A DNA stretch of 64,000 nucleotides from an uncultured Bacteriovorax sp. (GTDB taxonomy: Bacteria > Bdellovibrionota > Bacteriovoracia > Bacteriovoracales > Bacteriovoracaceae): contig CAMLKK010000004.1 of assembly GCA_946480715.1 (NCBI GenBank), forward strand, positions 62,001-126,000, written 5' to 3'. Positions 8,654 to 16,028 of the stretch are shown one piece after another. Both the position numbers and the translations under genes were made by a program. The notes under the pieces are model-generated. The model did not search any database. It had not been told where the DNA came from and saw only the letters and a list, made by a program, of their open reading frames with translations. The first letter of the stretch is position 1. Each line of letters begins with the position of its first letter.

Positions 8654-9580
8654 CTAGCGGCAGAACTCTCCACCTAAACCATCACAATCTCCTGGACCAC
8701 CGGCCCAGCTTCTTTTCGATCGCCACGCCTCATACATTTGAGCGTCTTTCACTACATAATTAACTGCAAGAGCAAAGAAGGTGAAATTCACAGACAGGGC
8801 CTTAACAGTGAGATAGCCAACACGCGGCTGATTCAATGCTGGTAAATTCGGCACAGGTATGGCGTCTGGAAGATTTGAATTATAACCAAATGGAAAAATT
8901 GTAGGAGGATAGCTTTTATCAACACTACATTGCTTTTTTTCATCACACACTCCAAAATGCGCAACTAAATCCGGTGCTTCGATTCTCCAACCAACCATAC
9001 TTACCCCAGGAGGGATAAGTATTTTTAGCCTTACTGATTGACCTGGAAGAATAGTATTCCAATGACGTGGGAAAGGCAGACCCGATCCTCCAGTACGCGG
9101 ATCAACATGACTATTAATTAAGCTTGATCCTCCTGGTCTGAGCTGAACAAAAGACGAGAATACATCGGGAATGATTTCGTCATAAGTGAAATTCGTTGGG
9201 TGTTGAGGAGGATCGACAGGAGTCGGTGTTGATTCTAATTTTTTTAGTTTAAACACATTGAAGTCTTGAGTATTAATGACGAGAAAAGCAGTATCATCGT
9301 TTGTTATAAAGGGATAAACGTTTTCCAACGACCTACAATGACTAACCTGTCCTGAAACAGTTCGACCTCTGGATATTTGTAAAGTCCCGTAAAAGCTGGA
9401 CTGGTTAAAGACAACATCAAACTCACAAGAATAATCATTTGTAGCAACTGTAAGTAGATCATCCGAAATAATGAGTTTAATCTGACCATCTTCAGTCATC
9501 CACGAATGACTATTAAACGGTATAAAAGCGTTGGCCCTAGATGTGAGCGCCATAAATAGAATGAATAATAGTTTTTTCAT
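8654..9580 (-). CDS. Secreted IPPG-domain protein
   Basis: Unrecognised 308-residue exported protein with a clear signal peptide (residues 1-18, ending ANA). Its C-terminal half shares with the downstream gene the pattern GQ...(K/R)ILIPPGV and the ending VVKDAQMYEAW; the N-terminal part contains no repeat of the CxTG type. The family resemblance and same-strand adjacency (115-base gap) suggest duplication and joint action. A cysteine pair (CDEKKQC) and a C-terminal CDGLGGEFC segment suggest disulfides. Function unknown. Confidence 0.7.
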   Translation of the reverse strand: MKKLLFILFMALTSRANAFIPFNSHSWMTEDGQIKLIISDDLLTVATNDYSCEFDVVFNQSSFYGTLQISRGRTVSGQVSHCRSLENVYPFITNDDTAFLVINTQDFNVFKLKKLESTPTPVDPPQHPTNFTYDEIIPDVFSSFVQLRPGGSSLINSHVDPRTGGSGLPFPRHWNTILPGQSVRLKILIPPGVSMVGWRIEAPDLVAHFGVCDEKKQCSVDKSYPPTIFPFGYNSNLPDAIPVPNLPALNQPRVGYLTVKALSVNFTFFALAVNYVVKDAQMYEAWRSKRSWAGGPGDCDGLGGEFCR

Positions 9581-9758
9581 AAAAAATCCTTAAAAAGCGT
9601 TTTGAAATGATGAGCTGTCATTATAGTTCGGTTAAGAAGTGAAATTGTTTATAAAAAGAGAAATGCTCGTTTTATAACTGTCCCGATAGAATATTTATCG
9701 CCTAAAAGTTAGACACTTAGGATAAAAAATTCAAGTTTCCTTTCACGACTATACCTTT

Positions 9759-10892
9759 ATGGTTGGAAAATCTAAAATCATGTCAATGAAGATCCACAAA
9801 CTCGCGAGCTTTAAAAAAGAAGTCTCACCTTTACTTGTATTAGTAACGAATGATATTTATCTGGAAAGTATCTGGCTCTCAGTGATGGCCATGCTTGAAG
9901 ATATCGCCGCCAAATACATCTTAAGCAATATTACCAACAAAACACCAAATGAATCCCTAAGAAATATTATCGAACATGTGCAAGACGAACAAAGACACGC
10001 ACAGATGTTAAACGATATGAGGCCTGCTCTTTTATATCCGGCCAATTTTTACTACGAAGTTGAACAAATCTGGAAAGAGATTGCAGATGAATTCATTATG
10101 GCCTTCTTTAACAGTCCTGAACTGCGTGAAGCGAATCATCGTCATGCGGCCTATGTCCATGGTGCTCAAACGATAGAGCGATTTCCCTTTAGAATCTATA
10201 CACTCTATTTGTCTCATACGAAATTAGCTAAAGTTCATGAAAAACTTCCTCAAGTTATCGCCGATGAAAATGGACACATTGAGCTTGGGAAAAAAATGTA
10301 TAACGAACTCGCCGCCGACGACAGAATGTCTCTATCACGTCTTTATAAACTGGAAGAAGATCTCTGTTTGATGATGCTTAAGAGAATGAAAATTGCCCTC
10401 ACTGAAAAATTGGAACTCAGTGAAAAAATCGAATGCTCACTCGTTTTGAAACTAAAATCGAGCCGAGCATTGGAAATTGCCCTCATTCACTCACTTTCTA
10501 AAATAGAAAAACAATTATCTCCCAAAAGAAGTGAACTACTAAAAAGTGCCAATACCCTCTTAAGAGCAAAACAAAGATCTGAACTTTCTTATCGTCAGCT
10601 GGAATTGATTGTGGCCCAACTTGGTGAAAATTATTTTTCGGGATGTCTATCGGCCGGCATATCACGACCAACAATTCTCGGGAGATTGAACCGTTTTTAC
10701 ACTGATGTCCTTTTTCAAACTAACAGTATGGCCCTGCATTATGCATTTTATAGAATTCTAGAAGAGCACCAAACTGAAAATGAATCGAATGAAGCTGAAA
10801 AGTTGTTAGAAAATAAATATTGGAAAAAATTCTTAAATGACCTAGAGCAAATGGATCAATATGAAGACGGCATATCTTTTTCCCGGGCTTAA
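9759..10892 (+). CDS. Ferritin-like di-iron protein (putative oxygenase)
   Basis: A 377-residue mostly helical protein. The N-terminal half carries two copies of E-X28-DExxH: E47 with D76-E77-H80 (DEQRH), and E140 with D169-E170-H173 (DENGH); both spacings are exactly 28. This is the carboxylate-bridged di-iron signature of ferritin-like oxygenases and oxidases (AurF and rubrerythrin type). The C-terminal 200 residues are helical without recognised motifs. The gene overlaps the FabD-like gene by 32 bases, so they are co-transcribed. Start is uncertain: ATG codons at 9759, 9780 and 9786 are in frame and none has a good ribosome site. Substrate is unknown; the neighbours suggest a lipid or acyl product. 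Confidence 0.65.
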   Translation: MVGKSKIMSMKIHKLASFKKEVSPLLVLVTNDIYLESIWLSVMAMLEDIAAKYILSNITNKTPNESLRNIIEHVQDEQRHAQMLNDMRPALLYPANFYYEVEQIWKEIADEFIMAFFNSPELREANHRHAAYVHGAQTIERFPFRIYTLYLSHTKLAKVHEKLPQVIADENGHIELGKKMYNELAADDRMSLSRLYKLEEDLCLMMLKRMKIALTEKLELSEKIECSLVLKLKSSRALEIALIHSLSKIEKQLSPKRSELLKSANTLLRAKQRSELSYRQLELIVAQLGENYFSGCLSAGISRPTILGRLNRFYTDVLFQTNSMALHYAFYRILEEHQTENESNEAEKLLENKYWKKFLNDLEQMDQYEDGISFSRA

Positions 10893-11787
10893 TGGTCTCC
10901 TACGTTTAAAAGATCGCGAACGCTATTTGCATCTTCCGCATGTGCAGAAAAGATTATTGCAAGCACAAACAGCTCTAAAGCGAGAACTTCAAATCGAAAC
11001 CAATCTCGTTCAAATGCTCACGCAAGCAACTGATGATATTTATAAAATTGACAACATTTCTCTAGCGGCCGTGCTCATTTCTTCTATTCAAGTAGGAGTC
11101 GTCGATCATTTAAAAGAACAATTCCCCAACCCTGAGTGGATGGTTGGAGTATCACTTGGAGATGTGGCACGCACAGTTTCAGCAGAAGCCTATGACTTTG
11201 AAGTCGCAGTTGTTTCTCACGTTAAATTCACTCATCGCATAGATGGTATTGATAAATTGGGCGGTAACATTGGTGTGGCCACAACTCTTCAGCGTCCATT
11301 CACCAATGAAGATTATGAATGGTTTGAATCCAAAGGAATCGATGTTTCTGTTTTGACTGCACGATTTCTCAATGTTGGTGCACTCTTTAACGGCCTTGAA
11401 GAAGTGCGTGTCCGTGCTAAAGAAAAAGGTTGGCGTGTGATGCCTATATTAGAGTATCCTGCGCATTCAAGGTATATAAAACCTTATGTCGATGCATCCG
11501 AAAAGGAGTTCATGAGTGTGCAGACACATCAACCTAAAACTCCAATCTTCTCTACTATTAGTCTGCAACCTCTCCTATCACCGGAAATTATTAAAAGAGA
11601 ATTTTTGGAGACCATCACCAAAACAATTCATTTTGAAAGTGCGATCACTAAATTAAGTCGTGATCATGGTGTCACACGGTTTGTGAACATCGGTCCCTGC
11701 AAAAGTTTGTATACACTTTTACGAGACATTCCCCTTGATTTTAAAATTGAAGATGCTGAAGATCTTTTAAATTCTACCAAATCATAG
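10861..11787 (+). CDS. FabD-like acyltransferase (malonyl-transferase fold)
   Basis: A 308-residue protein of the acyltransferase family that loads acyl groups onto acyl-carrier proteins. Seen: N-terminal LFPGLNG, nucleophile S98 in GVSLGD (the family has GHSLGE), catalytic H201 in PAHSRY, and the C-terminal FVNIGPCKSL segment. The usual oxyanion Arg motif after the nucleophile is not obvious, so acyl specificity may differ from malonyl. It overlaps the di-iron gene upstream and converges with the methyltransferase gene (14-base overlap). No ACP or ketosynthase gene occurs nearby, so its partner must lie elsewhere. It is unlikely to be the housekeeping fabD because it lacks fatty-acid-synthesis neighbours. 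Confidence 0.72.
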   Translation: MKTAYLFPGLNGLLRLKDRERYLHLPHVQKRLLQAQTALKRELQIETNLVQMLTQATDDIYKIDNISLAAVLISSIQVGVVDHLKEQFPNPEWMVGVSLGDVARTVSAEAYDFEVAVVSHVKFTHRIDGIDKLGGNIGVATTLQRPFTNEDYEWFESKGIDVSVLTARFLNVGALFNGLEEVRVRAKEKGWRVMPILEYPAHSRYIKPYVDASEKEFMSVQTHQPKTPIFSTISLQPLLSPEIIKREFLETITKTIHFESAITKLSRDHGVTRFVNIGPCKSLYTLLRDIPLDFKIEDAEDLLNSTKS

Positions 11788-12415
11788 GCAGCAAACGCGA
11801 TCTTGTGGCACAAAAATCTTTATACTTTTGCCCTAAGTGACCTTCCAGCATTTTTTCTTCGTGAATAATTCTGCGGTAAAAGGCAGTAGCAAGAAGAACG
11901 AATGAAATTAGCGCTGACCAATAAGAAAAGAGAAAGAGCGGGATAAAAGTATAAGTGAGAAAAGCTCCAGTGTAGCTTGGATGACGAAGATAACGATAAG
12001 GTCCACTTTGAACAAGTTCTTGATCATTTGTCGTTTGTAAATTCATGGTGAAAAACCGACCGAGCGTAATGAAGGCCCAACTACGAAAAAAAAGTCCAAA
12101 CAGCGCAACAATTAAACAGACAATAGCAAAAGCATTGTACTCGAAGGCCTTATCACCCGTTATAAAAAAAGCTTCTAAAAGGGCCAGCGTCTGCGAAAGA
12201 TAAACAGACCATATAATATGCAGAACTGTTCCACGATCAACATCGTTGTTCTCAACTTTAAAAGGATGGTATTCCGCCTGGTAGTAAGATGCCACTATGC
12301 CAATCCCAAAAATGATAAGCACTTTCGTTTTTAATAAGAGATGAATGTTATTTGTAAAATACATGAAGGCAAAAAAAGGAATGCACAATACTAATCCGAC
12401 TAATACTTTTTTCAT
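11774..12415 (-). CDS. ICMT-family membrane methyltransferase
   Basis: An integral membrane protein of 213 residues with about five hydrophobic segments. The C-terminal signature of the isoprenylcysteine carboxyl methyltransferase / phospholipid methyltransferase superfamily is visible: GPYRYLRHPSYTG (about residues 138-150) and later HEEKMLEGHLGQKYKDF. These enzymes methylate carboxyl groups or lipid head groups using S-adenosylmethionine. It is the last gene of a - strand set with 4-base overlaps (ATGA type) to the enolase-superfamily gene, so it probably acts on the product of the preceding enzymes. The substrate is inferred, not visible. Confidence 0.75.
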   Translation of the reverse strand: MKKVLVGLVLCIPFFAFMYFTNNIHLLLKTKVLIIFGIGIVASYYQAEYHPFKVENNDVDRGTVLHIIWSVYLSQTLALLEAFFITGDKAFEYNAFAIVCLIVALFGLFFRSWAFITLGRFFTMNLQTTNDQELVQSGPYRYLRHPSYTGAFLTYTFIPLFLFSYWSALISFVLLATAFYRRIIHEEKMLEGHLGQKYKDFCATRSRLLPMIW

Positions 12416-13512
12416 TTCTTCCCTTTCTTGAAATCTTTATTGTATCTGAGATTGAATCCATAATTGAATTCGGTTTGTTCAACTTTTAATTTAGCACCAG
12501 ATTGAATTTTTATATTGGGTGTAAACGGATCAAACTGCAATAAATGTGTGCCAAATCCACCTTCTTTCGCCATTAGCCCTTTAAAGTTTTGGGCCGCCAG
12601 AACCAGACCGGCCCTGGTCAATAAACTCATTTCACCAACATGAGAACCAAGGATCCATTTAAAGTTTTTATTTTCCAGAAGTTCGATAAGATGAAGTGAA
12701 CGCAGAATTCCACCTTGCTTGGAAAGTCGAATATTAGGAACAAAAATATCGGGATGTTTTTCTATTGTTCTAAAATCTTCTTCCCCGAGAAAGCTTTCAT
12801 CAAGGATAATTTTAATATTCAAAGCATCCGCAATCATTTTTAAACCTTTAAAGTCTTTTGCCATGATGGGTTCTTCAACACCCCAAATATAAGGACAAAA
12901 AGGTTTCAAGTACAGAATGGCCTCATCACTTGATTTGAAAATATTATTTCCATCCAAACGAATCTTGCGACCAAAAAAGGAAACAAACTTAACAAGAAAC
13001 AAATCACGTTTTTTATTTCCACTTAATTTGATTTTATAATCTTGAAAACCATAAAAATGATAAAAGAAAAATTTAGTGATAAATTTTAATGGCCGGTCAA
13101 TCCCTAGCACTCCCGTATAGTGATCAAAGACGTCATGTCGCTGCAAACCTAAAAGTTGCTCCACCGTCATTCTTTTTTCTTTGGCAAGCAAATCTATAAA
13201 GGCCAGTTCGAAAGCACATAGTGCACTCGGGTGTTTTGCAAATTCAGATGTCAAACAAAAGGATTTTAAATCTTCAATCGTTTGAATCAATGGAGCTTTT
13301 TTTTCGAGAAGATGTAAAGTACTGCAGGCCGAATCTAAGGTTTCACCCGTAACATAGTTGCGCGGACATGATTCTCCATAACCATAGACTCCCTGTTCAT
13401 TGGAAAGAACTGCTACAATTGTCTCAGATTTATCTCTTGATGCTGAATGATGACTAAACTTAGCTTTGAAAGGAATTTCTAAAATATGATTGGTGAGTGT
13501 TCTCTTTTTCAT
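12412..13512 (-). CDS. Enolase-superfamily enzyme, dipeptide-epimerase-like
   Basis: A 366-residue member of the muconate-lactonizing / mandelate-racemase group. Seen: catalytic KxK (K160, K162), metal ligands D187, E213 and D238, and a second lysine K265 in LSKQGG. This residue set matches Ala-Glu (dipeptide) epimerases and o-succinylbenzoate synthase rather than enolase itself. No menaquinone genes are nearby, so an epimerase, racemase or a new activity is more likely. It overlaps both neighbours by 4 bases, which ties it to the hydroxylase-GH3 fusion and the methyltransferase. Substrate unknown. Confidence 0.75.
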   Translation of the reverse strand: MKKRTLTNHILEIPFKAKFSHHSASRDKSETIVAVLSNEQGVYGYGESCPRNYVTGETLDSACSTLHLLEKKAPLIQTIEDLKSFCLTSEFAKHPSALCAFELAFIDLLAKEKRMTVEQLLGLQRHDVFDHYTGVLGIDRPLKFITKFFFYHFYGFQDYKIKLSGNKKRDLFLVKFVSFFGRKIRLDGNNIFKSSDEAILYLKPFCPYIWGVEEPIMAKDFKGLKMIADALNIKIILDESFLGEEDFRTIEKHPDIFVPNIRLSKQGGILRSLHLIELLENKNFKWILGSHVGEMSLLTRAGLVLAAQNFKGLMAKEGGFGTHLLQFDPFTPNIKIQSGAKLKVEQTEFNYGFNLRYNKDFKKGKK

Positions 13513-15974
13513 ACGACCACATACTCATCAAAGTTAAAATCTACATCTTTTTTATAATGGAGATAGAGGAATTTAAACTGCGCCTCACTTTGGCCCTTAC
13601 TAAGACAGTGACTTTTGTATTTCTCCCCCGTCTTCGGTTTTACATAAACAACTTCAAGGGGAGCTAATCTTTGATCATTGATTTTGGCAGCAAATTCGAC
13701 ATTTACATTTTTTAAATACTCATTAATTTTTAATTCGAGATCTGCAATTTTTTCATCGGTTTCTACATAGACTCTGTACTTTTGGGTGAGTTGATCCGCA
13801 AGCACCATAAAAAATTTTACGTCTCCTTCGTTCGTTTTATTTACGTCAGCAAAAAATTGCACTAATTGTTTCTCACTAATTTTTTCACCAGTAATATTCG
13901 TCACTCCTTTACCTTTTTGAGAAAACGACATTATTGGTGTTTGGTGATAGTGCCCATGAACTTTAACGAGATCATTAATAAAGTAGCGATACAGGCCACC
14001 TTTTGTTGTGACAATCAAATAATACTCAGAACCTGCCTCCAACTGATGAACTAATAAGGTGTCTCTTGAACCGTTGTCATAGTTCGATCGTTCTATGAAT
14101 TCAAAAAAATGATCCATTAAAGTTGGTATCTGATTATCTGTGTTTTCATCAATAGGTGCAGTTGCATAGAATTCACTAGCGATTAAACCCAATTCGCATA
14201 AATGAGTTTTTGAACTAAGATAACTTCGAACTTTAGGAATAAGGTAAGAGCAACTTCCTTCTTTCCACATCGTTGCCATAACCAATTGAGGCCAAACATC
14301 AATGGCAGTTAACGTCCGGTTGAGATCCAGCAACTGTAAGGCCCTGCGGATTCTTTTTTTATGCTTTAGAATGAGAGGATCATCTCCCTTAATAAGGAGC
14401 TTTTTCAAATCTTCACGCTTGTTATTAATCGTCTCGAATATTATCAAAAAACTTGATGGATTTGGAGAAGCATAGAAAGTTGTTCTAGGTGACAGCAGAG
14501 CAAGTGCCGCCAGATAAAAAAACTTTTGCTCACTGTCTTTCATATAAGCGATTTCAGTTTGAAAGATTTGTTTTTTCCTAATAGAAGAATGCGCCAGTGA
14601 AAAAAGTTTTCCGGACATTGAACCGCACGACCACAATCCATTTATTTTTTCCTCTTCGGCCAGTCCTACAATTGAAAAGACTTCTCCTTCTAGATAGCGA
14701 GGAGCTTTCAAAAAGAGTGAATATGATAAGCACTGCTGAGCAAAGAGAAATGATTTCTGAACATCCATTGTTACGGGTAAATACTTCGGTTTTCCTGTCG
14801 TCCCGCTGGTTTTAGTAAAAGAGTGAGGAACCTGTTGAGTAAGTGCATTACTCTTATCGTTTATAATTTTATCTACGTAGGCACGGTGTCCTTCATAATC
14901 CTGAATGGGAACAAGACGTCGATAATCATCGACTGTCTTAATATCAGCGAAGTGAAAATCCTTCCCGAATTGCGTTTCTTTATTTGAATCCACAATTTTT
15001 AAGAGAAGTTCATTTTGCTGAAGTGAAGGATTGAGGGCCGCCTTCTTTAATTGATCGACCTTCGTTTTAACCACAGTGTTCAAAATGGTTTTGAAAAACA
15101 ATTGTTCAATTCGATTCGAAAAATGTTTTATTGGATAATAACTTTCTTCGATGATACCGGCAGGTTTCAGTTCAGACTGCATTCCAACTTTCTTAACAGG
15201 GTTATTAACGTCACGTTTAAACGTTTTGAAAAGTAAATCAAAGACAACAAGATTGTTAGCATAGTTGCATTTACTTTTGTGAGGATCAGGATCATGGTGA
15301 AAACGATGAGTTTCCCCTGAGGCAATAACATAGTCGAAAACACCCAGCTGAATGTTCAGATTCGAATGCTGAACATATCCCGTAATCGCATAGAAAATAT
15401 AATACAGACAAAAAACTTCAACAGAGAGACCGAAGAGAAAAAAGAGAAAAATGGTGAAAATGAATTCATATAGCTTATCGAGATAATGAAAGCGGGCGGT
15501 GTTCCATGAATAAAGCTTGTTCGGAAGATGATGAATGGCATGAATCGGCCAGAAGAATTTAGATGAATGACAAAGTCGGTGCCAACCATACCAAAACAAC
15601 TCTCCAGCTATAGAAAGCAGAAGAAATTGATAAAACTTATTCCACTGGTGAGGCCAAAAATTATAGAGAACGGCATTTTCAAAACCCCAGTAAGAAAGAA
15701 TCCAGACGCCACAAAAAAACAGTGAAAGTGGAAAAAGAACTTGAATGATCAAAGAATAAAAAAAGACATCACTCTTGAGATCATCCCAATCGGGAATCCA
15801 TTCAACATGGAGAGGATAAAATTTTTCCAGCAGAAAGATACTAAACGCAGCAGTAGAGATTGCGAGGTACAATCCTAAAAATGGAATGCCAGATAGAGAG
15901 AGGACAGCATAATAAATCGCATACGCGAGCATAAGCGTGGCAGGATATACCGAATATGAGAGAGCTTTGTTCAT
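13509..15974 (-). CDS. Fatty-acid-hydroxylase / GH3-type acyl-adenylase fusion
   Basis: One open frame of 821 residues joins two enzymes. Residues 1-290: integral-membrane di-iron hydroxylase of the sterol desaturase / fatty acid hydroxylase family, with histidine boxes H132-H136 (HRLCH), H145-H149 (HAIHH), H203 (QHSN) and H223-H227 (HRFHH). Residues about 290-821: a GH3-like adenylating enzyme, with nucleotide loop TSGTTGKPKYLP (389-400) and the GLYRYFINDLVKV and KISE motifs; GH3 proteins activate a carboxylate as acyl-AMP and join it to an amino acid. The ATG at 15974 is chosen; an in-frame TTG at 15995 is possible. A hydroxylated acyl product being activated and conjugated is inferred. Overlaps the epimerase-like gene by 4 bases. 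Confidence 0.82.
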   Translation of the reverse strand: MNKALSYSVYPATLMLAYAIYYAVLSLSGIPFLGLYLAISTAAFSIFLLEKFYPLHVEWIPDWDDLKSDVFFYSLIIQVLFPLSLFFCGVWILSYWGFENAVLYNFWPHQWNKFYQFLLLSIAGELFWYGWHRLCHSSKFFWPIHAIHHLPNKLYSWNTARFHYLDKLYEFIFTIFLFFLFGLSVEVFCLYYIFYAITGYVQHSNLNIQLGVFDYVIASGETHRFHHDPDPHKSKCNYANNLVVFDLLFKTFKRDVNNPVKKVGMQSELKPAGIIEESYYPIKHFSNRIEQLFFKTILNTVVKTKVDQLKKAALNPSLQQNELLLKIVDSNKETQFGKDFHFADIKTVDDYRRLVPIQDYEGHRAYVDKIINDKSNALTQQVPHSFTKTSGTTGKPKYLPVTMDVQKSFLFAQQCLSYSLFLKAPRYLEGEVFSIVGLAEEEKINGLWSCGSMSGKLFSLAHSSIRKKQIFQTEIAYMKDSEQKFFYLAALALLSPRTTFYASPNPSSFLIIFETINNKREDLKKLLIKGDDPLILKHKKRIRRALQLLDLNRTLTAIDVWPQLVMATMWKEGSCSYLIPKVRSYLSSKTHLCELGLIASEFYATAPIDENTDNQIPTLMDHFFEFIERSNYDNGSRDTLLVHQLEAGSEYYLIVTTKGGLYRYFINDLVKVHGHYHQTPIMSFSQKGKGVTNITGEKISEKQLVQFFADVNKTNEGDVKFFMVLADQLTQKYRVYVETDEKIADLELKINEYLKNVNVEFAAKINDQRLAPLEVVYVKPKTGEKYKSHCLSKGQSEAQFKFLYLHYKKDVDFNFDEYVVV

Positions 15975-15980
15975 GAAAGC

Positions 15981-16018
15981 TTGTCGGTCCCTCAAAGCTT
16001 AACTTGAAAGACCGACAA
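15981..16018 (-). other. Intergenic stem-loop between hemH-MFS and hydroxylase-GH3
   Basis: Perfect 9-base arms TTGTCGGTC (15981-15989) and GACCGACAA (16010-16018) enclose a 20-base loop. There is no T-tract, so it is not a standard terminator. It lies just before the downstream start codon and could attenuate or stabilise the message. Confidence 0.5.
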
Positions 16019-16028
16019 TGAAGCTAAA

